Shown one piece after another: positions 17,440 to 26,322 of a DNA stretch of 64,000 nt (its first letter is position 1; each line of letters begins with the position of its first letter). Under the pieces are notes generated by a model. That model saw nothing but the letters and a program-made list of their open reading frames with translations, searched no databases and was not told where the DNA came from. A program made the translations under genes and the position numbers. The DNA is from Enterovibrio norvegicus FF-33 (GTDB lineage: Bacteria; Pseudomonadota; Gammaproteobacteria; Enterobacterales; Vibrionaceae), in contig NZ_AJYD02000038.1 of the NCBI RefSeq assembly GCF_000286835.2, positions 1,901,993 through 1,965,992 of the forward strand. The letters are read 5' to 3'.

Positions 17440-18243
17440 ATGCTGACATTTAGGCGATTACTGGTTGGCATTTTTTTATTCGCATTCTTTGCCTCTACCA
17501 ATATCAGCGCTGAACAAGAAAATCATTTCGTTATCGGTGTACAAGCCTTTGCTGACTACGCGCCATATTCAACGTTTAAAAACGGTGAATATCAGGGCTT
17601 TAATCGCGAGTTATTGGATGCTTTTGCCAACGAATATAGCTATGAGTTTGAGTATCGTGCACTGCCACTCAAACGTCTTTATCGCAACTTAGTGTCTGGC
17701 GAAATTGATGCAAAATACCCTGACAACCCTTCATGGACACAAGATTTAAAGCAAGGTCGAGAGGTCATATACAGCGACCCAGTGGTATCTTTTATCGACG
17801 GTGTCATCATGCTCGATGAGAACCATGACAAATCAAGAGAAGCACTAGCAACAATCGGTATGATTTCAGGTTTTACCCCATGGCCTTTCCTTCAGGATAT
17901 TAAAGCCAATACCGTAACAGCGTATGAAGCCAACAACATGGATGCGCTAATAAAAATGCTGTTGACCAATAGGATTGATGGGATATACACCAATGCTGCT
18001 GTGTTCCGCAACAGGATCAAGCTAGCCTTTGAATCTGCTCCTTCTATGTCTCTTAATACGAGCCTCCCCTTCCTTGCTGGTACGCGTCATATGTCTAGTG
18101 TGTCTCGACCTGATCTCGTTATTCAATTCAATCAGTTTCTTGAAAATCGCGCCTCTTTTGTCGAATCGTTAAAACAACAATACGGACTTATTAATGCTTC
18201 GTTGCTTCATAGCAACACACAAAACATCTTAGAGAAGCAGTAG
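17440..18243 (+). CDS. Periplasmic substrate-binding protein, family 3 (SBP_bac_3)
   Basis: Exported protein of 267 residues with a signal peptide ending near residue 25 (STNISA-E). The body resembles family 3 amino-acid-type binding proteins: FADYAPYSTFKNGEYQGFNREL near 37-58, LLDAFANEY near 58, and LVSGEIDAKYPDN near 88. No permease or ATPase gene is adjacent, so it may be an orphan receptor or serve a distant transporter. Many such orphans in Vibrionaceae belong to a broad class annotated only as transporter substrate-binding domain proteins. The ligand is unknown. Confidence 0.75.
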   Translation: MLTFRRLLVGIFLFAFFASTNISAEQENHFVIGVQAFADYAPYSTFKNGEYQGFNRELLDAFANEYSYEFEYRALPLKRLYRNLVSGEIDAKYPDNPSWTQDLKQGREVIYSDPVVSFIDGVIMLDENHDKSREALATIGMISGFTPWPFLQDIKANTVTAYEANNMDALIKMLLTNRIDGIYTNAAVFRNRIKLAFESAPSMSLNTSLPFLAGTRHMSSVSRPDLVIQFNQFLENRASFVESLKQQYGLINASLLHSNTQNILEKQ

Positions 18244-18329
18244 CTCTATCGTCTTCAAACGCGCAATCTGTATACCCAATCAATCTCAACATGCTTATTC
18301 AGCGAGAATTTATTTGGATATACCCCCAC

Positions 18330-18355
18330 AAAAAAGCCCAGCTAATTGCTGGGCT
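18330..18355 (-). terminator. Terminator of the chitinase gene
   Basis: AGCCCAGC/GCTGGGCT with a five-base loop, followed on the minus strand by six T. It starts 38 bp past the chitinase stop. Confidence 0.8.
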
Positions 18356-18392
18356 ATCTATTTAGATACGTGACTTTTTACAAACGTGACTT

Positions 18393-19700
18393 TTAGTTTT
18401 TTGCTGTTTTACTGCTCAGAACTTGATGTATCACTTCGGTCAACTCATCGTCTGGGTCACCCGATAATTCCCAAGTGAATACGCCGGCAAGACCTTGCTG
18501 CTTCGCCCATTCCGCTTTTGCTTTTACAGAACGTTTATCTTCAAAAGAAATGAAGACTTTCTTCTCTGCGTTCCACAAAAATGGTGCGTGAGACTCTTCA
18601 TCATAGCCGTACTCGTAACCTTGCTCTTTGCTATAGTTGGTTCTCAAATCCCAGTACATGAAATAACCCGGCTCACCAGAACCAAAGCTTGCCCCTTTCT
18701 CTGATGCTAAATCAGCACTCGGCAGCGATCCATCAAACTCAGACCCTTCCCAACCACGCCCATAGAATGCAGCACCCAATACCAGTTTCTCTTTAGGGAT
18801 CCCTACTTCTATCATTTGATTAATGAACACGTCCGCGCCCATGCCCCACCAGCTACGATCTGTCGCATGTAGATTAGTCTGATGGCCTGTTTGTGTCCCC
18901 CACCCGCCAAGAAAATCGTACGTCATGGCAAACATGTTATCCATTTTCGGCGCAACGGCTTTCCAATCAATTTGCGCGGCTTTCGGGCCGACACCCACAG
19001 CAGTAGAGAGCTCATAGGTTTTGCCTGTGTTCGCTGACAAGCCATCAAGTTCGCTGCGAAGCGCCGTCACCAATGTCGTGAATGCATCACGTTCAGAGGC
19101 TTTCGCGTCATCCGACAGTTTTGTATCAGGGTTCCAAGGAGATGTGGTTAAACCGCCACCACCTGGGTATTCCCAATCCAGATCGATGCCGCCAAAGAAA
19201 TCGTACTCGCCAATCAACGCCACTGCGGATTTTGCAAAGTATTTGATCGCTGCATCGTCCTTTGCCATCGCATGGAAAGGTTCAGACATTGTCCATCCAC
19301 CAAATGAAGGCAGAATTGTCAGCTCTGGATTGTCTTTTTTCAGCTGCGCCAATTGTGCAAAATGTCCTTGGTAAGGTACATCAACACTCACCTTGCCAAA
19401 ATCCACATCAAAGGCGGCCTTTTGATCAACAACAATGGCGGAAAATGGCGCTTTGCCCTCACACGCTTTTGCGACTTGCTGCTGTACCGCTTCAGATGCA
19501 CTTTCATGTGGTCCACACATGCTCAAGAAAGCGTAAATGACGTGCGTGAGTTTATCCGCTGGAATATCAGAAACCGTATAAGGGTTTTCTGCATTGGCAT
19601 ACTGCCAATCCGCAAAATAGCCACCAACAACGTGATTTTCTGCAAACGCTGGAGCCGTTAAACACACACTCAGTGCAGCCCCTGCTATTATCTTTTTCAT
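18393..19700 (-). CDS. Secreted GH18 chitinase
   Basis: Exported glycoside hydrolase family 18 enzyme of 435 residues that cleaves beta-1,4 links in chitin by substrate-assisted catalysis. The signal peptide ends at about residue 20 (PAFA-E). The catalytic strand reads GGIDLDWEYPGGGG; by my count Glu177 is the acid, with Asp175 and Asp173 before it. Other marks are GGYFADWQ near 26, FGGWTMSEPF near 133 and AMTYDFLGGWG near 263. There is no carbohydrate-binding module, so it is a single-domain enzyme. The first Asp of the usual DxxDxDxE motif is Gly here (residue 170). It has its own promoter and terminator. Confidence 0.92.
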   Translation of the reverse strand: MKKIIAGAALSVCLTAPAFAENHVVGGYFADWQYANAENPYTVSDIPADKLTHVIYAFLSMCGPHESASEAVQQQVAKACEGKAPFSAIVVDQKAAFDVDFGKVSVDVPYQGHFAQLAQLKKDNPELTILPSFGGWTMSEPFHAMAKDDAAIKYFAKSAVALIGEYDFFGGIDLDWEYPGGGGLTTSPWNPDTKLSDDAKASERDAFTTLVTALRSELDGLSANTGKTYELSTAVGVGPKAAQIDWKAVAPKMDNMFAMTYDFLGGWGTQTGHQTNLHATDRSWWGMGADVFINQMIEVGIPKEKLVLGAAFYGRGWEGSEFDGSLPSADLASEKGASFGSGEPGYFMYWDLRTNYSKEQGYEYGYDEESHAPFLWNAEKKVFISFEDKRSVKAKAEWAKQQGLAGVFTWELSGDPDDELTEVIHQVLSSKTAKN

Positions 19701-20050
19701 ACCATCTCCTTGTATGAGCTATTCATTAACCAACTAATTATTAAACGATTAACGGAAAAATTAATGTTGGCTGCATTCCGAACAGAACTTTATTAACAGT
19801 TAGGCTACAAAGTTTGCGAGGGTAACCTTTTTTAGATGGAGAATAGATTTGCAGATACGCATAAACTTGCATTGCCGCGCACACTATTTTGGCAGGCAGC
19901 GAATCAAAGTGTCTAAGCTTTCCAGTAAAGCGATTCCGTTTTCGGGGTGGACAGAGTATGCTGCGGCTACATCGTTTAAAATCATGACTTTGTCTCTCAT
20001 TCGCAATTTAAAGCGATTCAGCAAAGAACCGAAACAAGGACACCACCATT
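19701..20050. other. Intergenic stretch between the chitinase gene and a hypothetical gene
   Basis: This 350-bp divergent region should hold both promoters. A 70-codon frame at 19849-20061 ending in HHHFEQ overlaps the next gene but has no ribosome site and no recognisable similarity. I see no other structure. Confidence 0.35.
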
Positions 20051-20554
20051 TTGAGCAATAAACTCATCAGTATCGATTTGTTTTTTGTGATTGAAAGGCT
20101 CTTACCGGGCAAGCGCACAGTTGAGCTATTCCGGAGTAACGCTAAACACCTGCCGATTACAACGTTGTCATTGGATCACTGCGATTCCGCATCAGCACTC
20201 CAGCTCGCCTTGTACAAATACTGCATCAACTATGCAGCCTTCTCACGAGGTAACCCTCTCGCCGACGAATATGCGATAGATGGGAAAGATGAGCAAATTC
20301 AACCTGCAACGACCATTGTTGCTGCATTTATACGTGGCGCGTATTGGTGGGTAGAGCATTACCATGAGCTTTACCGCGAAGATTGGAGTGAAGATCAGAA
20401 AACACGTTGGCTGAGAGATTTCAAATTACTCGTTCAAGCCATTATCGGCGTAGGTAACTGCACCAAAGCAGAATGGTTGATTAAAAATCACAGCGCAGTG
20501 AAGGCTCTGACCTATAACAGCCACATTACCCCTTTTATGCAACACTACGATTGA
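20051..20554 (+). CDS. Hypothetical protein
   Basis: Protein of 167 residues that I do not recognise. It is mainly helical and soluble, with a Trp/Tyr-rich stretch GAYWWVEHYHELYREDW near residues 96-112 and no signal peptide. The start appears to be TTG with an AAGGA element about ten bases upstream; no ATG is placed near the N-terminus. The C-terminal third (AEWLIKNHSAVKAL) looks structured. A hairpin follows the stop by about ten bases. The lipase-like gene begins 123 bp downstream, but no functional link is visible. Confidence 0.55.
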   Translation: MSNKLISIDLFFVIERLLPGKRTVELFRSNAKHLPITTLSLDHCDSASALQLALYKYCINYAAFSRGNPLADEYAIDGKDEQIQPATTIVAAFIRGAYWWVEHYHELYREDWSEDQKTRWLRDFKLLVQAIIGVGNCTKAEWLIKNHSAVKALTYNSHITPFMQHYD

Positions 20555-20563
20555 CATGTATTC

Positions 20564-20580
20564 GCCGCAGACTCTGCGGC
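20564..20580 (+). terminator. Short GC hairpin after the hypothetical gene
   Basis: GCCGCAG-ACT-CTGCGGC, seven pairs, with only AAATATTTC after it. Weak as an intrinsic terminator. Confidence 0.4.
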
Positions 20581-20677
20581 AAATATTTCTGCACCGTCTT
20601 TTCATCCCCCTCTCGCATCATCACTGTCGTCTAAACGTCATGTTCACGATCTACACTGTCGAGAACGCTCGTCGAGA

Positions 20678-21544
20678 TTGAATTCACTATTGAAAAGACT
20701 CAAACGTTATCAATATGAACGTTACGCTATCCTTTGTCGTGATGCCTATCCTGCACACTTTGATCATCTTCAATATGGGTTTTCAGAACTCGGACGACGC
20801 GACATAAAAAATCGATGGGGAAAAACCATTATTCGCATACTTTGGCGAGACGACGGTGATGCCGTCGTCGTATTCAAAGGATCGCAAAGTGTATGGGATT
20901 GGCTGTTAAATTTGGTGTTTATTCCTAGTCGAGTCGACGCGCCGGAGCATGCGGGTCATGTTCACTGGGGGTTTCAATTTCTTCTGCGCCAGCCAAGTCG
21001 ATCCGCCTCCCGTATTTCAAAACGAGACACGTCCACTTTAACATCCGCACAACAGGCAGACATCACTCACTCTATTGAAGAAAACCAACTTGATGGTGTG
21101 TCCGTCATAGAAAAACTCGAGTCATGTATCGCACCGCTCATTGCCCAAGGAAAACGTCTGTCATTCACTGGCCACTCATCCGGTGGCAGCATGGCAATTA
21201 TCGCTGCGGAGATCTTGGAACAAAAATACCCAAACGCCATCAAACGGATCGTCACATTCGGACAACCCGCGACGGGTTACTGGAACTTCAAGCAACGCTT
21301 TCGATTAAAGTCGAAAACTTACCGAATATGCTGCGATGTCGACATGGTGACATTTTTACCAGGGCTACCCTTTCTCTTCTGGCATGTCGGAGAGTTGCTT
21401 TGGCTTCACAATGATCGGATTTACCACAATATGCCCTCTCTTGTTCGTATCATTCGCGTTCTGACAAGTTGGCTATTGCGCCCCATCGCCTACCACTTTA
21501 TGGACAAATACATTCGCCGTAAGGACTACTTTGATAAACATTAG
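20678..21544 (+). CDS. Class 3 lipase family protein (alpha/beta hydrolase)
   Basis: Hydrolase of 288 residues of the Lipase_3 type. The nucleophile elbow is FTGHSSGGSMAII near residues 163-175, followed by VTFGQPATGYWN near 193. The presumed acid is in CCDVDMVTFLPGLPF near 219, and a histidine follows in WLHNDRIYH near 243. A substrate-loop region VVVFKGSQSVWDWLLN near residue 64 matches the start of the lipase fold. There is no signal peptide, so the protein is cytoplasmic or leaves by another route. The likely start is TTG at 20678; no ATG lies nearby in frame and the ribosome site is weak, so the N-terminus is uncertain. Confidence 0.8.
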   Translation: MNSLLKRLKRYQYERYAILCRDAYPAHFDHLQYGFSELGRRDIKNRWGKTIIRILWRDDGDAVVVFKGSQSVWDWLLNLVFIPSRVDAPEHAGHVHWGFQFLLRQPSRSASRISKRDTSTLTSAQQADITHSIEENQLDGVSVIEKLESCIAPLIAQGKRLSFTGHSSGGSMAIIAAEILEQKYPNAIKRIVTFGQPATGYWNFKQRFRLKSKTYRICCDVDMVTFLPGLPFLFWHVGELLWLHNDRIYHNMPSLVRIIRVLTSWLLRPIAYHFMDKYIRRKDYFDKH

Positions 21545-21736
21545 CAATAGAGCTGACTTATCCATCCTCTCTCCTTTTTCACTCATGCTTTACTCAGCAA
21601 TCCCGCCAGAAGAATGAATTTAATCTACCTAAAAATCATGAAAAATACATACGTATCATTCTCTGGAACGATATTTCACGTCATCTAGTATATGGTCTTT
21701 ACATCGCTAAGGTGTCTTAGGCGCTAGCGAGTTAGA

Positions 21737-21794
21737 GACTCACGAACTTTTCTACCCGGTATGTTTGGGCGAGAAAAGGAATGAAAGGTGAGTT
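21737..21794 (+). promoter_or_regulatory. Structured leader upstream of the first propeller paralog
   Basis: Two nested perfect-pairing blocks are visible: GACTCAC with GTGAGTT on the outside, and CTTTTCTACCC with GGG-cg-AGAAAAG inside, closing a nine-base loop. The structure ends 32 bp before the start codon. It has no T run. It could be a regulatory RNA element or an mRNA stabiliser. It matches no riboswitch class I know. Confidence 0.4.
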
Positions 21795-21826
21795 AGCGAA
21801 CTTAGAATGGATGACAGGTATTAAAG

Positions 21827-23503
21827 ATGATTAAAAAAACTTTGCTTTCTACCGCAGTTCTCGCTGGAATACTCACCTCAGCACAAGCAATGGCAAACTG
21901 TGCAGGCAACGTGTATTCCATGAACGCAGGTCGCGGTCATGTCGGTTTACTGCTTGATGTGCAAGAAGCCAAAGAAATGCCTGCGATGTATACCGATGCC
22001 AGTGAGCGTGAAGAATACCATTCTCGTGCGCAGTTTAGCTCCCCAAGCATGTCTTATGACCGTATCACCGATCGTCTGTACTATATCAGCGCCCCTCAGC
22101 CTACGTCCTACCATGTTCAAGGTCCTGATGCTGACGTTTCAACTGAAGAGTTCAAAAATCTAGATTTGCACGCAAAAACCGTTGCCGCATACCAACTTTC
22201 TTATATGGACCCCGCCACTGGGGAACATGTCGCGGGTCCAACAGTGAAAAAGCAAATTCTACGCATGGCGTTTGATCCAGACAGTGGCGAGTTATTTGCT
22301 TCTGATGCACAAACCATTTTCAAAGTTGACCCTGTTACTGGCGACATCACGCAACTTGGCAATTTCGAGAATAGCCTCAAGTTTGGTGGTTTTACTAACT
22401 GGGGTGACTTTGTCTTCCAAGACGGCGAGTTGTTGTTTGTGACCAATGGTCGCACCTTTACCGTTGATACTTCAACGGGCGCACAAACACTCAAAGGCTT
22501 CCACTTCATCGATTTCGTCGCTGCGGCAACATTGGATCAAAACGGTCAAATGCTGGTTGCAGCGAAAAACCAAAACGTCTCTGGCAATGTAAACAGCAAC
22601 ATTCTTTATCGCATCAAGCCGTCTACTGGCGAGAAAAAACGTGTAGGACTGTTTCCAAGTCGCATCAGTGCCATGGCAACCGTGACATCAGAAGATCACA
22701 CCTGCTATGAAAAAACCGTCTTCCCAAGTGATTTAAAACCTGAAGTCACTGGCATTACGTTGGCGTCAAACTCAGTCAGTGAAGGCTCTACAGCCTATTT
22801 CACCGTTGGTTTTGACAAAGCAACGGGAGATGCCAACACCAAAGTACGTGTCGCATTGAAAAATGGCAGCGCTGTGTTAAACAGCGATTACCGCAACACG
22901 GTTACCCTGTTGTTTTCTGACAACACTACAGGGTCAGCAACTATTTCATCAACGTTGACTGAAATTGCGTTGCCACAGGGTGTGACATCCGTTCGTATTG
23001 CCGTGCCAACCGTGAATGACTCTACGCATGAAAACAGCGAATACTTCACTCTGCAAGCATGGGTGAATGACGATAAGAGTGATGTGAATTCCGCGAATGT
23101 CACTATTGTTGATAATGACCCTGATGTGCACACGCTGCTGACTCAAGCTGCTCAAAACAGCGGCGTAGCATGGCACGGTAGCCGTGGCGGCAACTTGTTC
23201 ACTAAGGATCAATGGATCCGCGGTGTGCATGCCAATGTCAGCGGCACGATCCCTGCTGGCACAACGCTTGAATTTTACAAAACAGGTGGCCATTTGCGTA
23301 GTATTTCCATCAGCAATGGCGGCCAATACTATGAGCAACATGCCAACCATGAGCGTTATTACAATTCAGGTGACATTGCTTGGGCACGTTTGAGGGGATC
23401 TAACGGTCAATACTACAACATTAAGACTGGGCACCGCGCACAGTTGCATTGGAACAAAAATGTAGATTGTTCAAACGGCTGTTGGAGCCGGATCTACAAC
23501 TAA
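21827..23503 (+). CDS. Secreted beta-propeller/Calx-beta protein, paralog 1
   Basis: Exported protein of 558 residues of unknown function. A signal peptide ends near residue 23 (QAMA-N). Residues 24-300 hold a repetitive, Gly/Thr/Asp-rich sheet pattern that I read as a beta-propeller (SPSMSYDRITDRLYYIS, RMAFDPDSGELFASD, NWGDFVFQDGELLFVTNG). Residues about 303-432 form a Calx-beta domain (VSEGSTAYFTV to VTIVDNDPD). The last 125 residues are a separate domain with SGVAWHGS near its start and VDCSNGC near its end. Residues 58-287 are encoded by DNA identical to paralog 2. The architecture suggests a surface or secreted adhesion or sugar-binding protein; that is inference. Confidence 0.7.
   Translation: MIKKTLLSTAVLAGILTSAQAMANCAGNVYSMNAGRGHVGLLLDVQEAKEMPAMYTDASEREEYHSRAQFSSPSMSYDRITDRLYYISAPQPTSYHVQGPDADVSTEEFKNLDLHAKTVAAYQLSYMDPATGEHVAGPTVKKQILRMAFDPDSGELFASDAQTIFKVDPVTGDITQLGNFENSLKFGGFTNWGDFVFQDGELLFVTNGRTFTVDTSTGAQTLKGFHFIDFVAAATLDQNGQMLVAAKNQNVSGNVNSNILYRIKPSTGEKKRVGLFPSRISAMATVTSEDHTCYEKTVFPSDLKPEVTGITLASNSVSEGSTAYFTVGFDKATGDANTKVRVALKNGSAVLNSDYRNTVTLLFSDNTTGSATISSTLTEIALPQGVTSVRIAVPTVNDSTHENSEYFTLQAWVNDDKSDVNSANVTIVDNDPDVHTLLTQAAQNSGVAWHGSRGGNLFTKDQWIRGVHANVSGTIPAGTTLEFYKTGGHLRSISISNGGQYYEQHANHERYYNSGDIAWARLRGSNGQYYNIKTGHRAQLHWNKNVDCSNGCWSRIYN
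21998..22686 (+). repeat. 689-bp perfect direct repeat, copy 1 (gene-conversion tract)
   Basis: Bases 21998-22686 and 24255-24943 are identical by line-by-line comparison, 2,257 bp apart. Differences appear at once on both sides, including silent changes. The tract covers most of the propeller domain and stops before the Calx-beta domain. Confidence 0.9.
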
Positions 23504-24083
23504 CTTGGTGAACGAATCACAGACATAAAAAAGGAGCGCAGCCGCTCCTTTTTATATGTATACATCAGAGCAACCAAAAAGCACGCGTATAATACTAAAC
23601 AAAAGACAATGACATAATTCTAGATTTTTAATTTCAACGCTGTCTTTATTTATTAACAAATAAGCCTACTTTCATTGCTGAAAAACGTAAACTATCTTTG
23701 ACCTAATTAATCTGAATCATACTTTCTTCATCTCAATATGTGAAAGCGTTACATTAACCGTTGGACATCACTAATACTTTATTCACAAATTCTATCAAAA
23801 GGCTTATAGCGGCCTCCTTAAAAACCATTAAAACCTCATGCGTTTCATTAATGAGAAAGAAAACTGACCAATAGTCCAATAATATTCTTACACAGCTGAC
23901 GTGTAACTGAATGCCGCCGCGAATGAGATAAACCCAAATCCCATAGGTAACCCGAAATATCGGGGTAGCTGAAGGCACTTCGGTGAACCGTGTTAATCAT
24001 CCACTCCGACACGCACAGCAAGTGGAAGATAAGTGAGATAAATATTCGGTTCGCTAACTTAAAATGGATGACAGGTATCAATA
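23504..24083 (+). other. 580-bp gap between propeller paralogs 1 and 2
   Basis: It holds the terminator at 23529, then AT-rich DNA with no credible gene. The last 150 bp contain small hairpins, ACCCGA/TCGGGGT at about 23949-23967, a CACTTCGGTG tetraloop hairpin near 23978, and CCACT/AGTGG at about 24000-24024. The final 30 bp (AATGGATGACAGGTAT) closely match the leader of paralog 1, so the duplication included the ribosome-binding region. Confidence 0.45.
23529..23556. terminator. Terminator after propeller paralog 1
   Basis: GGAGCG-CAGC-CGCTCC flanked by A and T runs, starting about 25 bp after the stop. It is symmetric and could work on both strands. Confidence 0.75.
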
Positions 24084-25736
24084 ATGATTAAAAAGACACT
24101 GCTCTCTACTGCGATTATCGCTGGAGCACTCACTTCTGTACAAGCAATGGCAAACTGTGCAGGCAACGTATATTCCATGAACGCAGGTCGCGGTCATGTC
24201 GGTTTATTACTTGATGTGCAAGAAGCCAAAGAAATGCCCGCGATGTATACCGACGCCAGTGAGCGTGAAGAATACCATTCTCGTGCGCAGTTTAGCTCCC
24301 CAAGCATGTCTTATGACCGTATCACCGATCGTCTGTACTATATCAGCGCCCCTCAGCCTACGTCCTACCATGTTCAAGGTCCTGATGCTGACGTTTCAAC
24401 TGAAGAGTTCAAAAATCTAGATTTGCACGCAAAAACCGTTGCCGCATACCAACTTTCTTATATGGACCCCGCCACTGGGGAACATGTCGCGGGTCCAACA
24501 GTGAAAAAGCAAATTCTACGCATGGCGTTTGATCCAGACAGTGGCGAGTTATTTGCTTCTGATGCACAAACCATTTTCAAAGTTGACCCTGTTACTGGCG
24601 ACATCACGCAACTTGGCAATTTCGAGAATAGCCTCAAGTTTGGTGGTTTTACTAACTGGGGTGACTTTGTCTTCCAAGACGGCGAGTTGTTGTTTGTGAC
24701 CAATGGTCGCACCTTTACCGTTGATACTTCAACGGGCGCACAAACACTCAAAGGCTTCCACTTCATCGATTTCGTCGCTGCGGCAACATTGGATCAAAAC
24801 GGTCAAATGCTGGTTGCAGCGAAAAACCAAAACGTCTCTGGCAATGTAAACAGCAACATTCTTTATCGCATCAAGCCGTCTACTGGCGAGAAAAAACGTG
24901 TAGGACTGTTTCCAAGTCGCATCAGTGCCATGGCAACCGTGACGTCTGAAGACCATACCTGTTACGAGAAAACTGCATTCCCTAGCGATTCAAAACCAGA
25001 AGTGTCTGGCTTTGCTGCTAATGCAGGTTCAGTGACTGAAGGCTCCACAGCTTACTTCACTGCGTCATTTGATAAGGAAACAGCGAACGCAACGACACAG
25101 ATTCGTTTAGCACTTAAAAATGGCAGCGCGCTTTTGAACAGCGACTACCGCAATACAGTTGAGTTACTTTATTCAGATGGCACTACAGCATCGGCGACGA
25201 TTTCTTCAACTCTCACTACGGTCACCATGCCACAAGGTGTTACCTCAGTGCGCATTGGCGTGCCAACAGTGAATGATTCAACCCATGAGGACAATGAATA
25301 CTTCACGATGCAGGCGTGGATCAATGACGATAAGAGTGATCTTGGCAGTGCTAACGTCACCATCGTTGATAACGATCCTGACTACTATGAAATAGTTCAG
25401 TCTATTGCTGAGGGTTCGGGTGTTGCTTGGCATGGCAGCCAAGGTCGAAACCCAGCCCTTATTCGAGGCATACATGCTTACATCAATAGCGGTTATAGCC
25501 TCCCTCCGGGCGGAATTAGACTCGAAATTATTGTGAATGGTTCAGGATCACGCTGGCATACAATCACATCCACTGGAAGATTCTATTATGGCGACAGTAA
25601 CACTGAATTAAGAATGTATGATGGGCAGGTCGCATGGGGCAAACTTCACTACGGCGGCAGAACTTATAACATCCGACGCGGTACAAAAGCTCAATACGGT
25701 TCCAACCCTGGTGTAATCTGCACCAATGGTTGCTAA
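24084..25736 (+). CDS. Secreted beta-propeller/Calx-beta protein, paralog 2
   Basis: Exported protein of 550 residues with the same plan as paralog 1: signal peptide to about residue 23, propeller to about 300, Calx-beta domain at about 303-432 (VTEGSTAYFTA to VTIVDNDPD), and a C-terminal domain of about 118 residues. Residues 58-287 come from DNA identical to paralog 1. The Calx-beta part differs at many positions, and the C-terminal domain shares only scattered residues (SGVAWHGS, IRG-HA, YNI, NGC). The signal peptide codons also differ. A recent exchange has homogenised the propeller while the tail diverges. Function is unknown; secretion is likely. Confidence 0.7.
   Translation: MIKKTLLSTAIIAGALTSVQAMANCAGNVYSMNAGRGHVGLLLDVQEAKEMPAMYTDASEREEYHSRAQFSSPSMSYDRITDRLYYISAPQPTSYHVQGPDADVSTEEFKNLDLHAKTVAAYQLSYMDPATGEHVAGPTVKKQILRMAFDPDSGELFASDAQTIFKVDPVTGDITQLGNFENSLKFGGFTNWGDFVFQDGELLFVTNGRTFTVDTSTGAQTLKGFHFIDFVAAATLDQNGQMLVAAKNQNVSGNVNSNILYRIKPSTGEKKRVGLFPSRISAMATVTSEDHTCYEKTAFPSDSKPEVSGFAANAGSVTEGSTAYFTASFDKETANATTQIRLALKNGSALLNSDYRNTVELLYSDGTTASATISSTLTTVTMPQGVTSVRIGVPTVNDSTHEDNEYFTMQAWINDDKSDLGSANVTIVDNDPDYYEIVQSIAEGSGVAWHGSQGRNPALIRGIHAYINSGYSLPPGGIRLEIIVNGSGSRWHTITSTGRFYYGDSNTELRMYDGQVAWGKLHYGGRTYNIRRGTKAQYGSNPGVICTNGC
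24255..24943 (+). repeat. 689-bp perfect direct repeat, copy 2
   Basis: Second copy of the tract at 21998-22686, with no mismatch found. Homologous recombination between the two copies would delete 2,257 bp and fuse the first half of paralog 1 to the tail of paralog 2. Confidence 0.9.
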
Positions 25737-25751
25737 CTAAAATACAACAAT

Positions 25752-25782
25752 AAAGGGGAGCGACATGTCGTTCCCCTTTTTA
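25752..25782. terminator. Bidirectional terminator between paralog 2 and yaiI
   Basis: AAAGGGGAGCGAC pairs with GTCGTTCCCCTTT (one G-T pair) around a minimal loop, with T runs usable by both convergent genes. Confidence 0.7.
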
Positions 25783-25797
25783 TTTTTTCTTTGTGTA

Positions 25798-26250
25798 TCA
25801 ACGTTTGCTACGCTGCAAAAACTTATCCAATTCATTGGCAAATTTCTGGCGATCTTGTTGATTGAGTGCCGCAGGGCCCCCCATCTGTACACCACTCGAA
25901 CGCATGGTATCCATGAAATCACGCATGTTAAGACGCTGACGAATGTTCTCAAGCGTATAAAGCTCACCACGTGGATTTAGCGCAAGGGCTTTTTTCTCAA
26001 TCACTTCAGCAGCCAAAGGAATATCAGCGGTGATCACGAGATCTCCTGGCTCAACGCGTTTAACGATTTCGTCATCCGCGACATCAAACCCTTTTTCAAC
26101 TTGAAGACTAGAAATATAACGCGAAGGAGGCGTTCTTAGCCCTTGGTTTGCAACAAGCACCACAGGCGTTTGGGTTCTGTCTGCGGCTCTAAAAAGCACT
26201 TCTTTAATGACTGCTGGACATGCATCAGCATCGACCCAAATTGTTGCCAT
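25798..26250 (-). CDS. yaiI: YaiI/YqxD family (UPF0178, DUF188) protein
   Basis: Cytoplasmic protein of 150 residues with a PIN-like fold, function not established. The family marks are [20 protein letters not shown] at the N-terminus, [14 protein letters not shown] near 32, a central [20 protein letters not shown] region near 60-82, and [14 protein letters not shown] near 118. A GAGGAAG site precedes the ATG at 26250; a TTG five codons upstream would place that ribosome site inside the gene, so 26250 is preferred. It is transcribed alone, convergent with paralog 2 and about 70 bp downstream of a cytochrome c gene on the same strand. Confidence 0.9.
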   Translation of the reverse strand: MATIWVDADACPAVIKEVLFRAADRTQTPVVLVANQGLRTPPSRYISSLQVEKGFDVADDEIVKRVEPGDLVITADIPLAAEVIEKKALALNPRGELYTLENIRQRLNMRDFMDTMRSSGVQMGGPAALNQQDRQKFANELDKFLQRSKR

Positions 26251-26322
26251 TACGTTCTTCCTCAAACATCAATTGCTGCGAACATTACCAGTCGAGCCAA
26301 AACAGCGCAATCTCTCACAGCA

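Noticed and set aside
19849..20061. 70-codon plus-strand frame before the hypothetical gene at 20051
   Set aside because: No ribosome site or similarity. Only a possible leader peptide from 19984 could be argued, without support.
24000..24026. c-di-GMP (GEMM) riboswitch suggested by ACGCACAG in the paralog 2 leader
   Set aside because: The following conserved GCAAACC, tetraloop and second-stem motifs are missing.
23754..24081. Two minus-strand frames of 74-77 codons before paralog 2
   Set aside because: They overlap each other, lack ribosome sites, and run through the paralog 2 leader.
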